Assembly: GCA_936432065.2 (NCBI GenBank)
Contig: OW386285.2
Location: 106,831,869 to 106,895,868 of the forward strand
Length of the DNA: 64,000 nt
DNA from: Rutpela maculata
Taxonomy: Eukaryota > Arthropoda > Insecta > Coleoptera > Cerambycidae
Direction: 5' to 3'
Each line of letters begins with the position of its first letter. Position 1 is the stretch's first letter. The notes under the pieces were generated by a model, which was not told the DNA's origin, ran no database searches, and saw only the letters and a program-made list of their open reading frames with translations. Positions 34,160 through 46,220 of this stretch are shown one piece after another. The translations under genes were made by a program, and so were the position numbers.

Positions 34160-35390
34160 TGTTGTGGGGCCTTAGATGAGACAAAATAATGAAAAACAAA
34201 ATAAGGCTCTTATGCAGAATTTAATGCTATATCGAATGGCGTCAAGATCATTTCTCTGTCTTCTACCGTTTTTGAGAAAAAAATATGTACATTGAGGGGG
34301 GGGGGGGGGCAGGGGAAGGGGAAGCAGGCATGATTTCTCGAGGTAAGTCTGTTCGAAAATCTATTTATTTTAACTTGTTTTATGCATGGTGTAAATGATT
34401 TGTTTTTACTCAAAGTAGAAGTATCGAGAAATTTTCGAGCAGTAAGTCACTATATTAGTACAATGATTTATCTCTGGTAAAATTAAATCTAATCTTTCTA
34501 AATTTAATTTACTAAAACTCAATTATCAGTGCTATCACTTTTATAGAAATAAAAATGAAAAAGTTTAAATGCACTGATCCAAGGGATCCAAAAATGATAA
34601 TATTTTAAAGACGAAATCTTTATTACCCCGGCATATGCTATTAGCGGTACGTGTTAGTTCATTAATATCGAGTGCGGAACCCTTTGATCTTAGACGATAT
34701 AGATAAACGATGTGTGGCACCATATTAACGAAAAAAATCTGTTCTAGACAGTACCGAGTACCGACTACTGATCTCATTATCATGTTTTATTAATATCTAA
34801 CGTAATTGGTGCATGGATATAATAATTACAATAAATGGAATGGAATTAAATTGTATAATCCTCTGTGAAAATAAATATTTTAATAATTTCCTTCGAGTAC
34901 CTATCTGATGATAGTTTTTCCACTAACGAGGGTTACATAGTAAAAGTAAAATACACTGAATTTATTCATGCCTTACCGATTTTACGAATATTTTTTTGTT
35001 TTCAAAGTAATGTGTATAAACAATAACGTTAATTGGTGCACCAAAGAAGAGTAAAACAAAATGTAATAAATATAACATAAGACAAAAATGATCTATTAAA
35101 CTCTTAATAGTCATTAAATTGTTGTCTCACTATTTTTAGTTTAGTTAAGTTTTAGTTTTGCAGATCAAACTCCAACAAACTAGTGCCGACTAGTAGTTCA
35201 ATGATTGGCGTTACCAATGTTACCATCCTTATATTATAATATTCTGAGAAATGTGATATCGGATATATGCAACTCTCGGATATGGGACCACTCTCTTGCT
35301 TGTTCGGATTTTGACATAATTGCAACCACTGTAATCTGGCACCATCATAATGGAAGAGTCTCTTTGTTTCTTTCATTTATGACGGTTAAA
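34160..35390. other. Unassigned sequence
   Basis: A G-run at 34296-34309. The minus-strand ORF at 34565-34783 (72 codons) shows no recognisable motif. Nothing else supported. Confidence 0.45.
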
Positions 35391-35393
35391 TAA

Positions 35394-35897
35394 CACAGCC
35401 ACACACAAAAAAATTCGTTCTGATTTGGGAATCAGACTTTCATATCCTATAGTATTTTGACCCACTGAATGAAAATCTGCCATTTGAGCCAGCGTGTCTC
35501 AGTTTTATATAAAATGCAAAAAACCTTGGGCTTGTAGCACTTATTTTCACAGTTTTTTGCATCTCCAGCAAAACTGAGACATGCTGGCTCAAATATGATA
35601 GCAGATTTGGATTCAGCGGGTCGGAATACTATAGGATATGAAAGTCTGATCCCATATCAGAAAAAAAATTGTGTGGCTGTGCTCTAAAAAAATTTTGTGC
35701 TTTTTTTTGATCTGGGGATCAGACTTTCATATTCTATAGTACTTAGACCCGTTGAATCCAAATCGGCCATTAAATTTGAGCCAGCACGGCTCAGTTTTGC
35801 AGAATCTGATGGCAGATTTGGATTCAGCGGTTCAAAATACTATAGGATATGAAAAACTAATCCCCAGATCGGAAAGAATTTTTTTTGTGTGGCTGTG
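35394..35897. mobile_element. Palindromic MITE FB5 with TAA target duplication
   Basis: TAA stands at 35391-35393 and 35898-35900. Ends are cacagccacacacaaaaaaa and the complement. It consists of two inverted units in tandem (35394-35683 and about 35690-35897), each with blocks tcagactttcatat/ctatagtac and gattcagcgg. The 3-bp TAA duplication fits PIF/Harbinger-type MITEs. Confidence 0.8.
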
Positions 35898-36370
35898 TAA
35901 TTTTCATATTATGCGTGCTGATAGGAAATTTACCGCAACAAGTCTCAATAAAGGAGGTGGCGTCTTAATAAAAATGCAATGAACTTTTTCTACATTTAAG
36001 TCCAGAAGATGACATACTGGCAGTTATAGTTCCATTGCGTCATTACGTTATTCATTTTTTATATGATGAATAAGATAAATAATAGGGAACTTGCCCAAAA
36101 AAGGTAAAATTGAATTAAAATACTCAAAATCGTAAACTAACTTTATTAAAAACCCCACAGACAACAAAAAATTTAACAAAAAATCTCTTGCAGAAATATA
36201 AGCGATTAAAATCTGCCGGACTTTACCCAGTCTTGGGTGAAAGTCGAATGACGGCGTCAAGCGACATCGATTCTGCTTTGGCTTCAACAATTCCGCATGC
36301 GGATGCGCATTTGTCAGAAACAACTAGCAGTGAACACAACCTAACCTAAAATTTAAATACCACTCCGTGT

Positions 36371-36503
36371 AAAGGCTTTGGTCCACCGGATGCGGTGCTG
36401 TGCTGTGACGTGCGAAGCGGTATGAAGCGGATTACAAGCTGACTTCGCTTCATACCGCTTCGCACGGCACAGCACAGCACCGCATTCGGTGGACCAAAGC
36501 CTT
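36371..36503. mobile_element. Near-perfect palindromic MITE FB6
   Basis: Arms of about 55-58 bp (aggctttggtccaccg...cttcataccgcttcgcac) surround a ~15 base centre, flanked by TAA on each side. Very GC-rich for this region. It could fold to a long hairpin RNA. Confidence 0.85.
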
Positions 36504-36514
36504 AAAACATCTTC

Positions 36515-37425
36515 AATATTCTGAAATGATACAAAATGCTACTTATGATTCGTTCCTGTCGAGCCGAATTTTCGAATTTCGCATTACAATTTACGATCAG
36601 GTATATCTGGAAGACTTCCTCAACTTTACGTCGCGACATCATACGACCGTCCCAATGGTGTGTTTCGAAAAATATGAACGTCTCAAGATTGCATGTTTTT
36701 GCAATTTTTTCGGCTCCGAAATGTAAGCTGTTTTTTGCTCTTTTTCGCAGATATCTCCGAAACGGTGGGAGTTAGCTCGAAATAAAAAATAAGGTCAAAC
36801 GAGTATTTTCCACTACGAATCTGTTGCTACCATCAGAATTTTGATATATATTTTTTTTCGTTTCGGAGATAACTCCTGAAATGTCGGCCATGTACTGCAA
36901 AAAATCGCAAATTTTGAGCTTCTACAGTTGGCAACTTTTTAATATTGGCTCCTACGCCAAAAGACTACTCTAGCTAATTTAAATAGAATTAAATTTGCTA
37001 AAACTCTTTTATTATTTTTGAATTCTGACAAAAATGAAAGAATTAGAGGGGGCGCGATTTGGGACTTTTTTTTTTTCGGTAAAATTTCTCCATTTTGTCA
37101 CCGTAATTAATTGGTAATTAACTGAAATCGATCTCATATACAATTTTCACTTAATATCATGTACTACTTTGACGCTCCGTTAATCTCGGCCTTAGAAACA
37201 AAGGTTTCTGAGAAAAATTGTTTTTTTAAGATTTACATACACTCTATAGGAAAACGTGTAATATCCTACATTTCCTTGAATATCTCTATAATTATCGTTT
37301 TTTTTTTTCGAAAAATTTGTAGACAGCTTATGTAAAGAGAGTTGATTGAGCTTTCCAACACTTTTTTAATTTTTTCTCTAACATAAAAAACAAAAGACTT
37401 ATGACCGAATATGCGGACGTCTCAA
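36515..37425 (-). repeat. Dispersed repeat family R3, copy 2
   Basis: Inverse orientation to 3455-4445, with shared blocks such as 'ggagatatctgcgaaa' and 'atatgagatcgatttcagtt'. See copy 1. Confidence 0.75.
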
Positions 37426-37939
37426 AGCCAACCGCCGCCCAGTCTATTAATTAGGGTGAAGACGTACCGCTCGGCTAAAGTACGCCATCTGTTGGACACC
37501 ACGCAAGACTGGTTTTCACCCGGTGACGTCACAGTGCTATTCGTAAGGAGTGGCGAGGATTTCAACTTTAATTATTTATTGCAAAGGAAGTACTGCGATT
37601 TAAGAGCTGATATTCGGTTAGGCGTGTTTTTATACATAAATACACACTTTAATGAAATAAAAAAAAAATGGGCAAGTTCCCCATTATTTGATTTCCTTTC
37701 AGTGTTACAATAATGGCGGAGGGCGACAAAAACAATATTTCAGGCCGATGTTGATAATATGTATTTTTGCAGAGGGTTAGACATTTTATCACATGACACC
37801 AACCCCAGCATTAACATTTCGTTATCAATATATCAGCATAGTTATGTAAAAAGGTGCTCAACCTTCTCCAATTTAATATGTATAAATCAATTCATCTCTG
37901 AGGTCATGGAGGATTAAGTAAGTAAATAGAAGACAGATT

Positions 37940-38955
37940 TTTTAAGGCATTCGACACCCTCGACCGCATTATATTTTTTCCAAAAAATGTCGTGTTTCGA
38001 TTTCTCTCATTATTTGTTGATATTTTTTCAACCTTATCTTCTAACCAGAAAACAATACGTAGCTTTGGTGAGTTTAGGTCTGTCGAGTACCTGGCAACTG
38101 CTGGTGTCCCGCAAGGATCAATTCTCTGGCCCTTGGTTTTAACCTATTTATAAATTATAACATTGTGTCCAAGTACAGCGTCATATCCAACACGCATCTA
38201 TTAAATTTAATATAGATAAGAAGATTTCTTCAAAGACCCGAGACTTCAAAGGGTCTTTGAGTAATTTTTGATACAGAACTTTTATTTGTACATCACATAA
38301 AAAACATACATTTAGAAATCTTTAAGGCTTTGGGATTTCTGTAAAATCAAGCAGAGAGTTTACTAATACTGATATTTTAAAGCTACTATACTTTGCTTCT
38401 GCCCGGTTTAAATTTGAATACGCATCATTTGCCTGAAACAGTTGTATTATATTAATAGCTTAGAAAGAGTTCAAGAGTGATTTGTAAAATTATTGTGATT
38501 CAAAAGTTATTGGGAATACCCCCTTTTAAATAGATATTTTGTGACCACACTAGAAGACAGGCGGGATTTCTATTCTCAATTATTTTTATATAACCGAATA
38601 CTTAACAGAATTTATTGCTAGACATTTTAAAATAAATTACAGTTTTATGTCCCAGATTTAAATATTCGAACCATGCAAACTTTTTATCATTTCACTTCAA
38701 GCAAAAACTGTGTTAAATATTTTCCTCTTTTCTCAGTGTATCAAAATTACCAAAAACTACAATAAATTTGATGCTTTCAACTACCCTGTAAATTCCATAA
38801 AAGATTGTTTTGAATTTTGTTTTTATTATATTTGTCTCTCATTCGTATATTTGTTATAATATATTCTGTTATATTTTAAAAATTCTTTTTCTACCGTGCT
38901 ATGTAAATGGGCAATAAATATTGAGCAGTATATGATAAATAAATAAATAAACGTG
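37940..38955 (+). pseudogene. LINE remnant C, RT with (AATA)n tail
   Basis: Readable RT pieces are KAFDTLDRIIF (motif A), then FGEFRSVEYLATAGVPQGSI with ILWPLVL (motif B, near 38060-38150). Further on come LEIFKALGF, TNTDILKLLYFASARFKFEYASFAW, LERVQ and TLEDRRDFYSQLFLYNRIL near 38330-38610. The motif C YADD block was not found. The tail is (AATA)n at about 38934-38952. Decayed, with many stops. Confidence 0.75.
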
Positions 38956-40540
38956 CCTTGAATTATCAAAATCGGTAACAAATTGTAATACCACTCTGTA
39001 TGAGCATAATTTATTCTTTTCTATTCTATTATTCTTTTGTATTATAACCCCGTATTAAAATAATATATAAGTTTAAAAACTCCATTTGTACATACACCCT
39101 ACACAGTCTCGGTTGAATATATCTAAAGACGACACCGAATTTCGATAGATCTAAAAACCAGGATAAAAGTGTCCAATTACATATACAATAAGACACGATA
39201 ATGTAAACATACCCTTAAAAATATGTAGGGAAACTTTGACTAGACATATATTCGTCTCGTCATCCTATAGCGGAATAACAAGGGGAAGAAATAATCTTTA
39301 TCCTTAAAAATATATCCAGTAAGGGTGAAACTCAGTAAAACCTTACAAATTCCTAAATGGCTATATGGGTCTTTGATCGAAAGACTAAGGGAACAGAATT
39401 GTCTGAAGTCAAAATGGATAACGCAGCAATAACTGTGAAGCGTCAAAAGTATCACATTAGGAAAGTTGCGCGAGATTCTTTTTGGCTATTTAAAAACTTC
39501 GTAAAATAGCAGTCCATAAATATATATCGACGGACTTTTATTCTACAAAATAATGACAGAAACTTTTGTTACCCACCCGTATCATTGTCATATAATAGAT
39601 TAAAAGGGAGTTTTAAGGTACTGTAGGAACTTATTAACACTTTGCGGACAAAACCTAATGATTTAAAAATAAGACTAAAGAGCTTTCATTAAGAATATCT
39701 TCATGGGATAAAAATGAGAGTAAACGACCGGCGATCTCTAGTAAAAATATATTCCGATGGAAGGTACTAAGGATGACGTTTCACTGCGGAGTCGAGTAAG
39801 TTTCGAACCAAATTTTTCTACGTCATTTTAGACAAACCAGCTCTAACATTTTAAGCATATGATATCAGGCAACTATATCATTTAGACTTTTGACAAAAAT
39901 TACAAATTTCAGAGAAAGAACTTACATTAGCTTCCCGTTACATCAGGTTCCCTCACACTAGGTTCCTCAAGATAAATACCTTTGAAAATGACAGGCCAGT
40001 TCAGGTTTGTGAATGTGCTCGTGAAATTGGAAAAAATTATTAAATGCAGTTTATTTCTTAAAGTTGAGACTTATTGTAGATTTATAAATTTTAAGCATAT
40101 AATTATTGTTTAAGTATTCCCACTACAAATGAGGATGAGGGATCCCAGTTGTTGACTGAAGGCAATCTGATTAAATCCTGAAACCAATTGTACCCCAACC
40201 ATGTCTTTTGACAAAGACAAAAGCGCACAATTTTGGCATATTACGTAAGCATCTAGATTTTTGAAAGTAGGACCCAAATTTGCGTTGTGATAGTATTTTT
40301 ATTTAACAGGTTCTTTTTAAAGTTTGATATTACTTGTTTCTGTTTACTGATTTTATTTATTTGCCTTAATTTTAATAATCACTCATTCAATAGTTAATTT
40401 TACTTTTGGTACCCTTTTATTTGACTGCACTTTATTTACTAATGATTTCACTGTGATTACAAATCTTATTTGTATTCAATTTATTTTGTTTAAAGAATTT
40501 TTATTTAAGCTTACTTATTCCTGAAAAAGTGTAATATTGA
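38956..40540. other. Unassigned AT-rich sequence
   Basis: No ORF with recognisable motifs and no repeat partner found. Confidence 0.5.
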
Positions 40541-40544
40541 AGGA

Positions 40545-41110
40545 AAACACAAAAAATGTTTTAATACGTTTATTTGTTGGGGCAACTGCCACGAGGGGTA
40601 CTTGCATGGTCGTATCCCATTCCGTAGGTAAAAGTGTGATTTCCATCCATGCTCTGGTGATAATTTCTAGGTATTTTTCATTTAGACTTTCTGGTCCGTA
40701 GTACATTAAATCGTTGCTTATTTTGTCTATTCCAGATGCAGTATTTCTTCTAGCTTTAGCAGTTTCTTGTGTTAATTATGTTCTTTCTATCTTTGCGTTC
40801 GATTCTTCCTCCAGTTTCTTAGTCATTGTTACAGATGTGGATATTGTTGTGTCTTCTATATTTTTTCATTGACTGAAAGATTGATTTAGTCGACTTGCCG
40901 ATATGGTTTTTATATTTTCGAAGAGTTCCCCATATTTTTTCTTCTTATGGCTTCTCTCCGCTTCTCTTTTTTCTTTCAATGCTTCTTTTAGTCTCTCGTC
41001 TATGTTCTGCAATCATTGCTGCTTTTCTGTGGTCTCCATGTCTTTTTATCTACTCATGTTTGTTACGTATCCTTTCTTGTTGGGCTTATAGGTAACTTCT
41101 CCCTTTTTAA
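40545..41110 (-). pseudogene. LINE remnant F2 (RT N-terminal region)
   Basis: Minus strand: ARRNTASGIDKISNDLMYYG, then NEKYLEIITRAWMEITLLPTEW near 40610-40740. This matches the 'l..ln.iw....P..W' start of LINE RT domains. Upstream (to 41110) are lysine/glutamate-rich remains (HRRETKRSIERKKR-like). It is the sister copy of 28686-29705. Confidence 0.65.
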
Positions 41111-42018
41111 TGTTTTCGTTGCCACAGTTTTCATTTTGTGGGATCATTGATCTACCGTCTATTTTCAATCACCAAAAATGTCATATTCCAAATTTACCTC
41201 TATACGAATTTTCCACTATTTGAATATTAGGATAATTTGACTGTAGTATATGTTGTGTTTTTCATTATTTACTAACAAATAAATAATGTCCTGAAAAGAC
41301 TGATTTACATAATAAATTATTTATCATTTATCATCAGCGTGAGGAATAATTTATAATATACGATCTTTTATCTCCATTTTCAGTTTCGTTTACCGTAGAA
41401 CTGTTAGTTCCTCTCTCTATCGAACCATATTAGAATAATAATACGAGTTGCTAGTAATTCGTCACTTTTCACTCTTTCTATAACCTTGAACTACTTTCAG
41501 CAACATAATTTTTTTTATTTAATTATATTTGAGTTAAGTAACTAAATGACTAATGACCGTTATGTTACAAAAATAATACAAATACAATTAAGTGGTGTCT
41601 GTTAACTTTGTGCCCATTAATAAGAACCAGTTTATACATTTGTTCCACATAAAGTATAAAATGCAAAAAAGCGTCCGTTACCGAACGTGACATTAGGAGC
41701 TTATTTAGTATCAAAAGATATAAAACATGACCCTCACAGACTTTAATCAGACTCTCACACCACAAGTGTGACACATATACTCATATCATATGTTTTTTAA
41801 ATACTAAGAAAGTTTTCTTTCTTTAATATTATTATATATAGTACGGCAGCCCGTTACCAAAAGCCCCTATCAAAACAGCGAGCTTTATCGCAGGGAAACT
41901 CTAAAGATTATGAAATTTTAAGAAATTTTTTCATAAGTACGATAAAAGTTCGAAAAACGATACGGACAGCTGGCAAACGACTTTTCGTCTGTCGACGGAA
42001 ATTTTTATACCGGGGCGA
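41111..42018. other. Unassigned AT-rich sequence
   Basis: No supported gene or repeat. Confidence 0.45.
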
Positions 42019-42081
42019 GGCAGTTCTCGATTAATTCTCGTTAAAAATGATGAACAAAACATTAATTAATCGAGAACTGCC
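42019..42081. repeat. Small palindrome
   Basis: ggcagttctcgattaat pairs exactly with attaatcgagaactgcc across a 29-base spacer. Confidence 0.75.
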
Positions 42082-42159
42082 ATTTTTCATTGGCCTAAAT
42101 TCCAATAATATCAATCAAAGTTGTATCAAATTGTCAAAGCAGCGAGGCTAAAACTTTTT

Positions 42160-42560
42160 CTATTTATACAGTGGGGTGTAAAAGACGATAAAAAAAATGG
42201 GAACCACCGTTTTCCGTTGGCCGTAGCTGCGCGAAATGGAGTCGCATATACGTTCGGCGTGCTGGCGCGGCGCGGCGGCGCGCGGTGGACCTAGAGATGC
42301 TGGATGACTTCGTTGCCTATGGCAACGACATGGAGTGTATCCGAAGCCATGTAGCATCTCCAGCAGAAGGTATAGAACGCGTGTATACGTGAGTAAAAGA
42401 TGGCAGCTGCTGGAAGCAAGGATGCTGCGTTGTCGTTATACAGAGATGGTATACTCCGTTTAGTGCCAATGCAGCATCCTCGGTCCGGGTAGCTCATAGA
42501 GGCTCCTGGTATGTATATGCGTGCTCCGGAATGACGCGGCGGAACACGCAATACATGGAG
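42160..42560. other. GC-rich island with two hairpins
   Basis: This is the most GC-rich stretch in the window (gcgcggcgcggcggcgcgcgg near 42265-42285). Hairpin 1 is 42291-42363 (ctagagatgct pairs with agcatctccag, plus an inner gttgcc/ggcaac stem). Hairpin 2 is 42419-42480 (aggatgctgc pairs with gcagcatcct, with further pairing inside). A plus-strand open frame near 42185-42385 contains RAVDLEMLDDFVAYGND and could be an exon, but no family is recognised. Alternatives are a host CpG-rich exon, a pre-miRNA-like pair of hairpins, or a GC-rich transposon end. Confidence 0.4.
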
Positions 42561-42579
42561 AGGTGGAAATCATTTTTCT

Positions 42580-43585
42580 CAAATGTGAACTGGGAAAAAG
42601 TTCAGTTCATATTTTTTTCATATTCTTAATGATATTTGAAATAGCCTGAAGTGAAAATTAAGCAACACGGGAATGTAATCACTCGTAACAGAACTAACAA
42701 AAAGTTCCGTTCGAACCTTCTTGTGGTCAAGAGACATCTAAACTACTCGATAATGAGCAGAACTGCCTCGCCGCGGTGACCAGAATTTTGACCGGTGGCT
42801 ATTTGTCATTTCGGTATTTGTAACTCGGCGTATCAGTCAAAAGCGCAGTTCTCAATTTTTCCTCATCATATTTGCTTTCCTCGACAAGAAAAGAGAAACT
42901 GCCTCGCTGCGAAGACCGAGATGACAGGTTTTTCTTTACGTGTTCAAAACTCGATTTGAACCCTTTGGGACAAGTAAAACGTTCCGTCACCCTAAACTTT
43001 TCTTCTCAGCTCTCCCAGAACTGATGAGAAACGTTGGAATTATCTTCGCTAAAGTAACTCGAAGATCTTGGTAGTGGGCTGCCGATACCGTACTAATAAA
43101 AGTGTTAAGAACATTAAAGAAGAAGGGGGGGTATAACTGGCAATTTCTTTTTTGCAACTTTTTTGAATACGTGCGGGTGGGGGCTATTTCTAAACCTTCC
43201 GACCCGGAAGATGATTTCCCATCAAAAATTAGAACGCGACTTTTGCACTAAATTATTTTCCATCGAAGTTACATCATTTGCTGGGGAGAAAATATTTTTT
43301 TCTGATTTTACAAAAAAAAAACTGTTTTCTTCATGGAAAATATTTCTATACAAATATATTTTAGAAAAATTGAGTTATAAATAAATTACTATTTAAAAGA
43401 CATACCCAACCAAATAAAACTCCATAGGACAAAAAGTCTGATAATCTTTTAAATTATTAAGTACTATGATGTTGCTTTGTACTCAAAGCTAAATTGAGAC
43501 AATTTAGATCAACTCAAAACAAAGTTAATCAAATTTGGAACGCTAGCCAGCCGGAGACACTGAGTGAATTTGCAACTAATGCCAC
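42580..43585. other. Unassigned sequence
   Basis: Contains G-run-rich bits near 43124 and T/A-rich tracts. ORFs at 42799-42990 and 43163-43384 have no recognisable motif. Confidence 0.4.
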
Positions 43586-43589
43586 CATA

Positions 43590-43850
43590 CGAAGGAAAAA
43601 ATCCAGACGAAGAAGAACTCTAGAAGCAAAAACACGAAAAGAGGAGTAGAAACGCTATATATCAAGACGCAATGAGGCAACGCATCTTACGAACGCCTAC
43701 ACTTTCTATATCCCCGTACTATACGCCATGTGGCTCTCACTGCTGGCAACAAGCATGACCTCAATCCAACCCAGCGTAGACGTAGATAGTCGATTTTCTG
43801 GGGGTGGCCGTAATTCATACTGTATGCTGGTAAATCAAATTAACGACACA
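43590..43850 (+). mobile_element. 3' end of the retroposon family inserted at 9616-11766
   Basis: Blocks such as 'gccatgtggctctc', 'ctgctggcaacaagcatgac' and 'ccaacccagcgt' match 9800-9650 in inverse orientation, ending 'gctggtaaatcaa'. 5'-truncated copy. Confidence 0.7.
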
Positions 43851-43854
43851 CAGT

Positions 43855-44085
43855 ATTCCACATCAATCATAACTTAATTGAGATTTGATGTATAATTCCA
43901 CAAATCTAACAAACTAATAGTAGCTAGTAGAAACACTGCAAACTGTTTCATTTTATGACATGACTGACGAAAAGTATTTTTTAAGCGACAATTTAATAAA
44001 ACAAATAAGTGCGAGAAGTTGCATAATTTCGAAGCTATGTGCGTTCGTTGAAATCGAATGCTTCAAAAATGCAGAATGGGGAATC
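43855..44085. other. Unassigned sequence
   Basis: No supported feature. Confidence 0.4.
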
Positions 44086-44104
44086 ATAGATGTGAATCGG
44101 CTTT

Positions 44105-44840
44105 TTGTACACAAAAAAAGTGGTCTGTCCAGCGGACCAGATCAGTGTACCCTTATATATTTGGACCCGCTGAAACCTAATCCGAAGTCCGAATTGCCAG
44201 ATTGGCTCATTTTTCGCCCCTAACCCCAAAAGACACCCCCCTAAAAAATGGTCTGTTGGTAAGGATACACTGGCATGGTCCGTAGGACAGACCACATTTT
44301 TGTTTGGTTTGGGGGTGTTTTTTGGGATTGGTGGTGAAAACGAGCCAATCTTACCATTCTGATTCTGATTCGGTTTCGAGTTTCAGCAGGTCCAAATACA
44401 TGGGATAGTCTGCCGAACAGATCATTTTTTTTTGGGGGGGGGGTGTTTTTCTGTGGTTAGAGGTGAAAAATAAGAAAAATCTGACAATTCTGACTTTGGA
44501 TTCGGTTTCAGCAAGTTAAAATACATAAGGATACACTAGTATAGTTCACCGGACAGATCACTTTCTTTTTGCTTTTGGGGGTGCTTTTTGGAGTTAGGTT
44601 TTAGCGGGTCCATATACACGAGGATCCACTGCCACGAGCCAATCTGGCAATTCTGACTTCGGATTCGGTTTCAGCAAGTCAAAATACATAAGGATCTGGT
44701 CCGCCGGACAGACCGTTTTTTGGGGTTAGAGGTGAAAAACGAGCCAATCTGGCAATTCTGACTTCGGATTCGGCTTCAGTGGGTCCAAAAACACTGGTCT
44801 GGTCCGTCAGATAGACCGCTTTTTTTGTGGGGCTGTGTTA
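44105..44840. mobile_element. Fold-back / tandem MITE FB7
   Basis: Ends acacaaaaaaagtggtctgt and gaccgctttttttgtg are inverted. The inside is a tandem of units of about 130-160 bp with landmarks 'ccaatctggcaattctgac' and 'gattcggtttcagc'. The first unit is inverted relative to the rest. The ends resemble FB5 (cacagcc...caaaaaaa), so the two may be relatives. Confidence 0.7.
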
Positions 44841-44849
44841 TTACTAATT

Positions 44850-45450
44850 TATTTCAGTGATCTGTAAAATGGGAATGGACTGAGCAAAATTGCGTATCGT
44901 TTTATGCAGCTGTTGTCGCCTGCCCAAATATGATACGGAGACTAAGGTACGCAATAAATCCCATAACAATATGTTACACAAGAGTGTTTGTTATTCTCGC
45001 AAGTAATTTTATCTCATATAGGTAGGGCCATGAAGAAATTAACAATGGATCAATCATGAATGATTTCTCAATGGTACCTATGTATTTATAATCTGCATAA
45101 AATATTTCTTAAACGGCTGTCCAATTCTAATTACTAATTTTATCGAGCCACAAGCACACCTCACGAAGAAACTTAGCACAGGCTCATATATTTATGAATG
45201 TTATAAATTATGTTGAAATACTTCAAAATGACAATCGAACATCGAATCACTCTTATATTTTAATTTTACTTCTGCTGGGCATTCAATTCCATTGAACATA
45301 TGGTTCATTTGAAAACTACGGCTTATCGAAGTGTGCGAAAAATGTGTATTTACATTTATTTTCATCTCATCTACCATCGTGTTAAAATTTTCAAATTATA
45401 TAATTTGCTATCAATTAGTATTTGTTTTGAAATATTTCCAGAAGATGCAT
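44850..45450. other. Unassigned AT-rich sequence
   Basis: No supported feature. Confidence 0.45.
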
Positions 45451-45798
45451 TTAAAAAATACCTAAATGAATAAAATGCATTTTTAAGTAAGTATAATTTA
45501 AGTTCTTTTTATTGAATGAATATGATTTGTGGATTTTAATTCTCCTGACAGGGGATTGTAAACTAATAGCATTATAATATGGATCTTTTTCATAAAAGCT
45601 GTGGTGATGAACTGGTATTCTGAGATCAGGTCCATGCCTTGTTATTATCACTCGATATATGTCGTTATTTCTAGTAAACTCATTTGTGTTTTGTTTAACG
45701 AACAAAACTAATTTATATATATACAGCGGGCAAAGTAAGTCAGTAACAAATGAGACAATACACTGAATGCTCTTCTTAACTGCGAGGAGAACCAGCAA
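45451..45798 (-). pseudogene. Possible LINE C-terminal remnant
   Basis: The 115-codon frame has DLRIPVHHHSFYEKDPYYNA followed by a basic segment with spaced aromatic residues (IKIHKSYSFNKKNL). This resembles the 'l.iP.h......fyn.lP..ik' end of several LINE ORFs. There are no catalytic motifs, so the call rests on a weak pattern. Confidence 0.3.
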
Positions 45799-45799
45799 T

Positions 45800-46220
45800 T
45801 CAGTACCAAAGCTGGCCTTATATCATAATATTAGCAAGTGATTGGTATGAAGGATTCAGTTTTGCTAAGTTATGATGAATACTATTAAGGTCAATGTTAA
45901 CTTCGTCAACAGTATAGTATGTTCCAACGAATGCCTTAAGTTTTGCCTTAATGGTTCTGGTAAATTGTCACAACTGTCGATATTAGACTGATGAATATCT
46001 TGACCGGATGGAAGATAGTCTCAATCAATACTATCAAAAATTAAGTGGATAATCAGAAGAAACATCACCGAACCAATTTTTATGAGAGAGTTTAAAATTC
46101 AGGTCGCTATTTACAACTTCTCTGTGAGCAAATCGGTCCAGCCTTAATCCCCTTATTTTCAAATCAAGCAAGTCCAGAACAACTATCAGATGAAATCTGG
46201 TAGCAGAAAGATAGAGCTCT
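45800..46220. other. Unassigned sequence
   Basis: No supported feature. Confidence 0.45.

Noticed and set aside
34565..34783. 72-codon minus-strand ORF with mixed composition
   Set aside because: No motif, no homologous copy in the window and no supporting context.
36048..36323. Possible host first exon on the minus strand (91-codon frame, 'ttaggttaggttgtgttc' nearby)
   Set aside because: The frame has no ATG, no family resemblance and no confirmed splice or promoter signal; kept out of the gene list.
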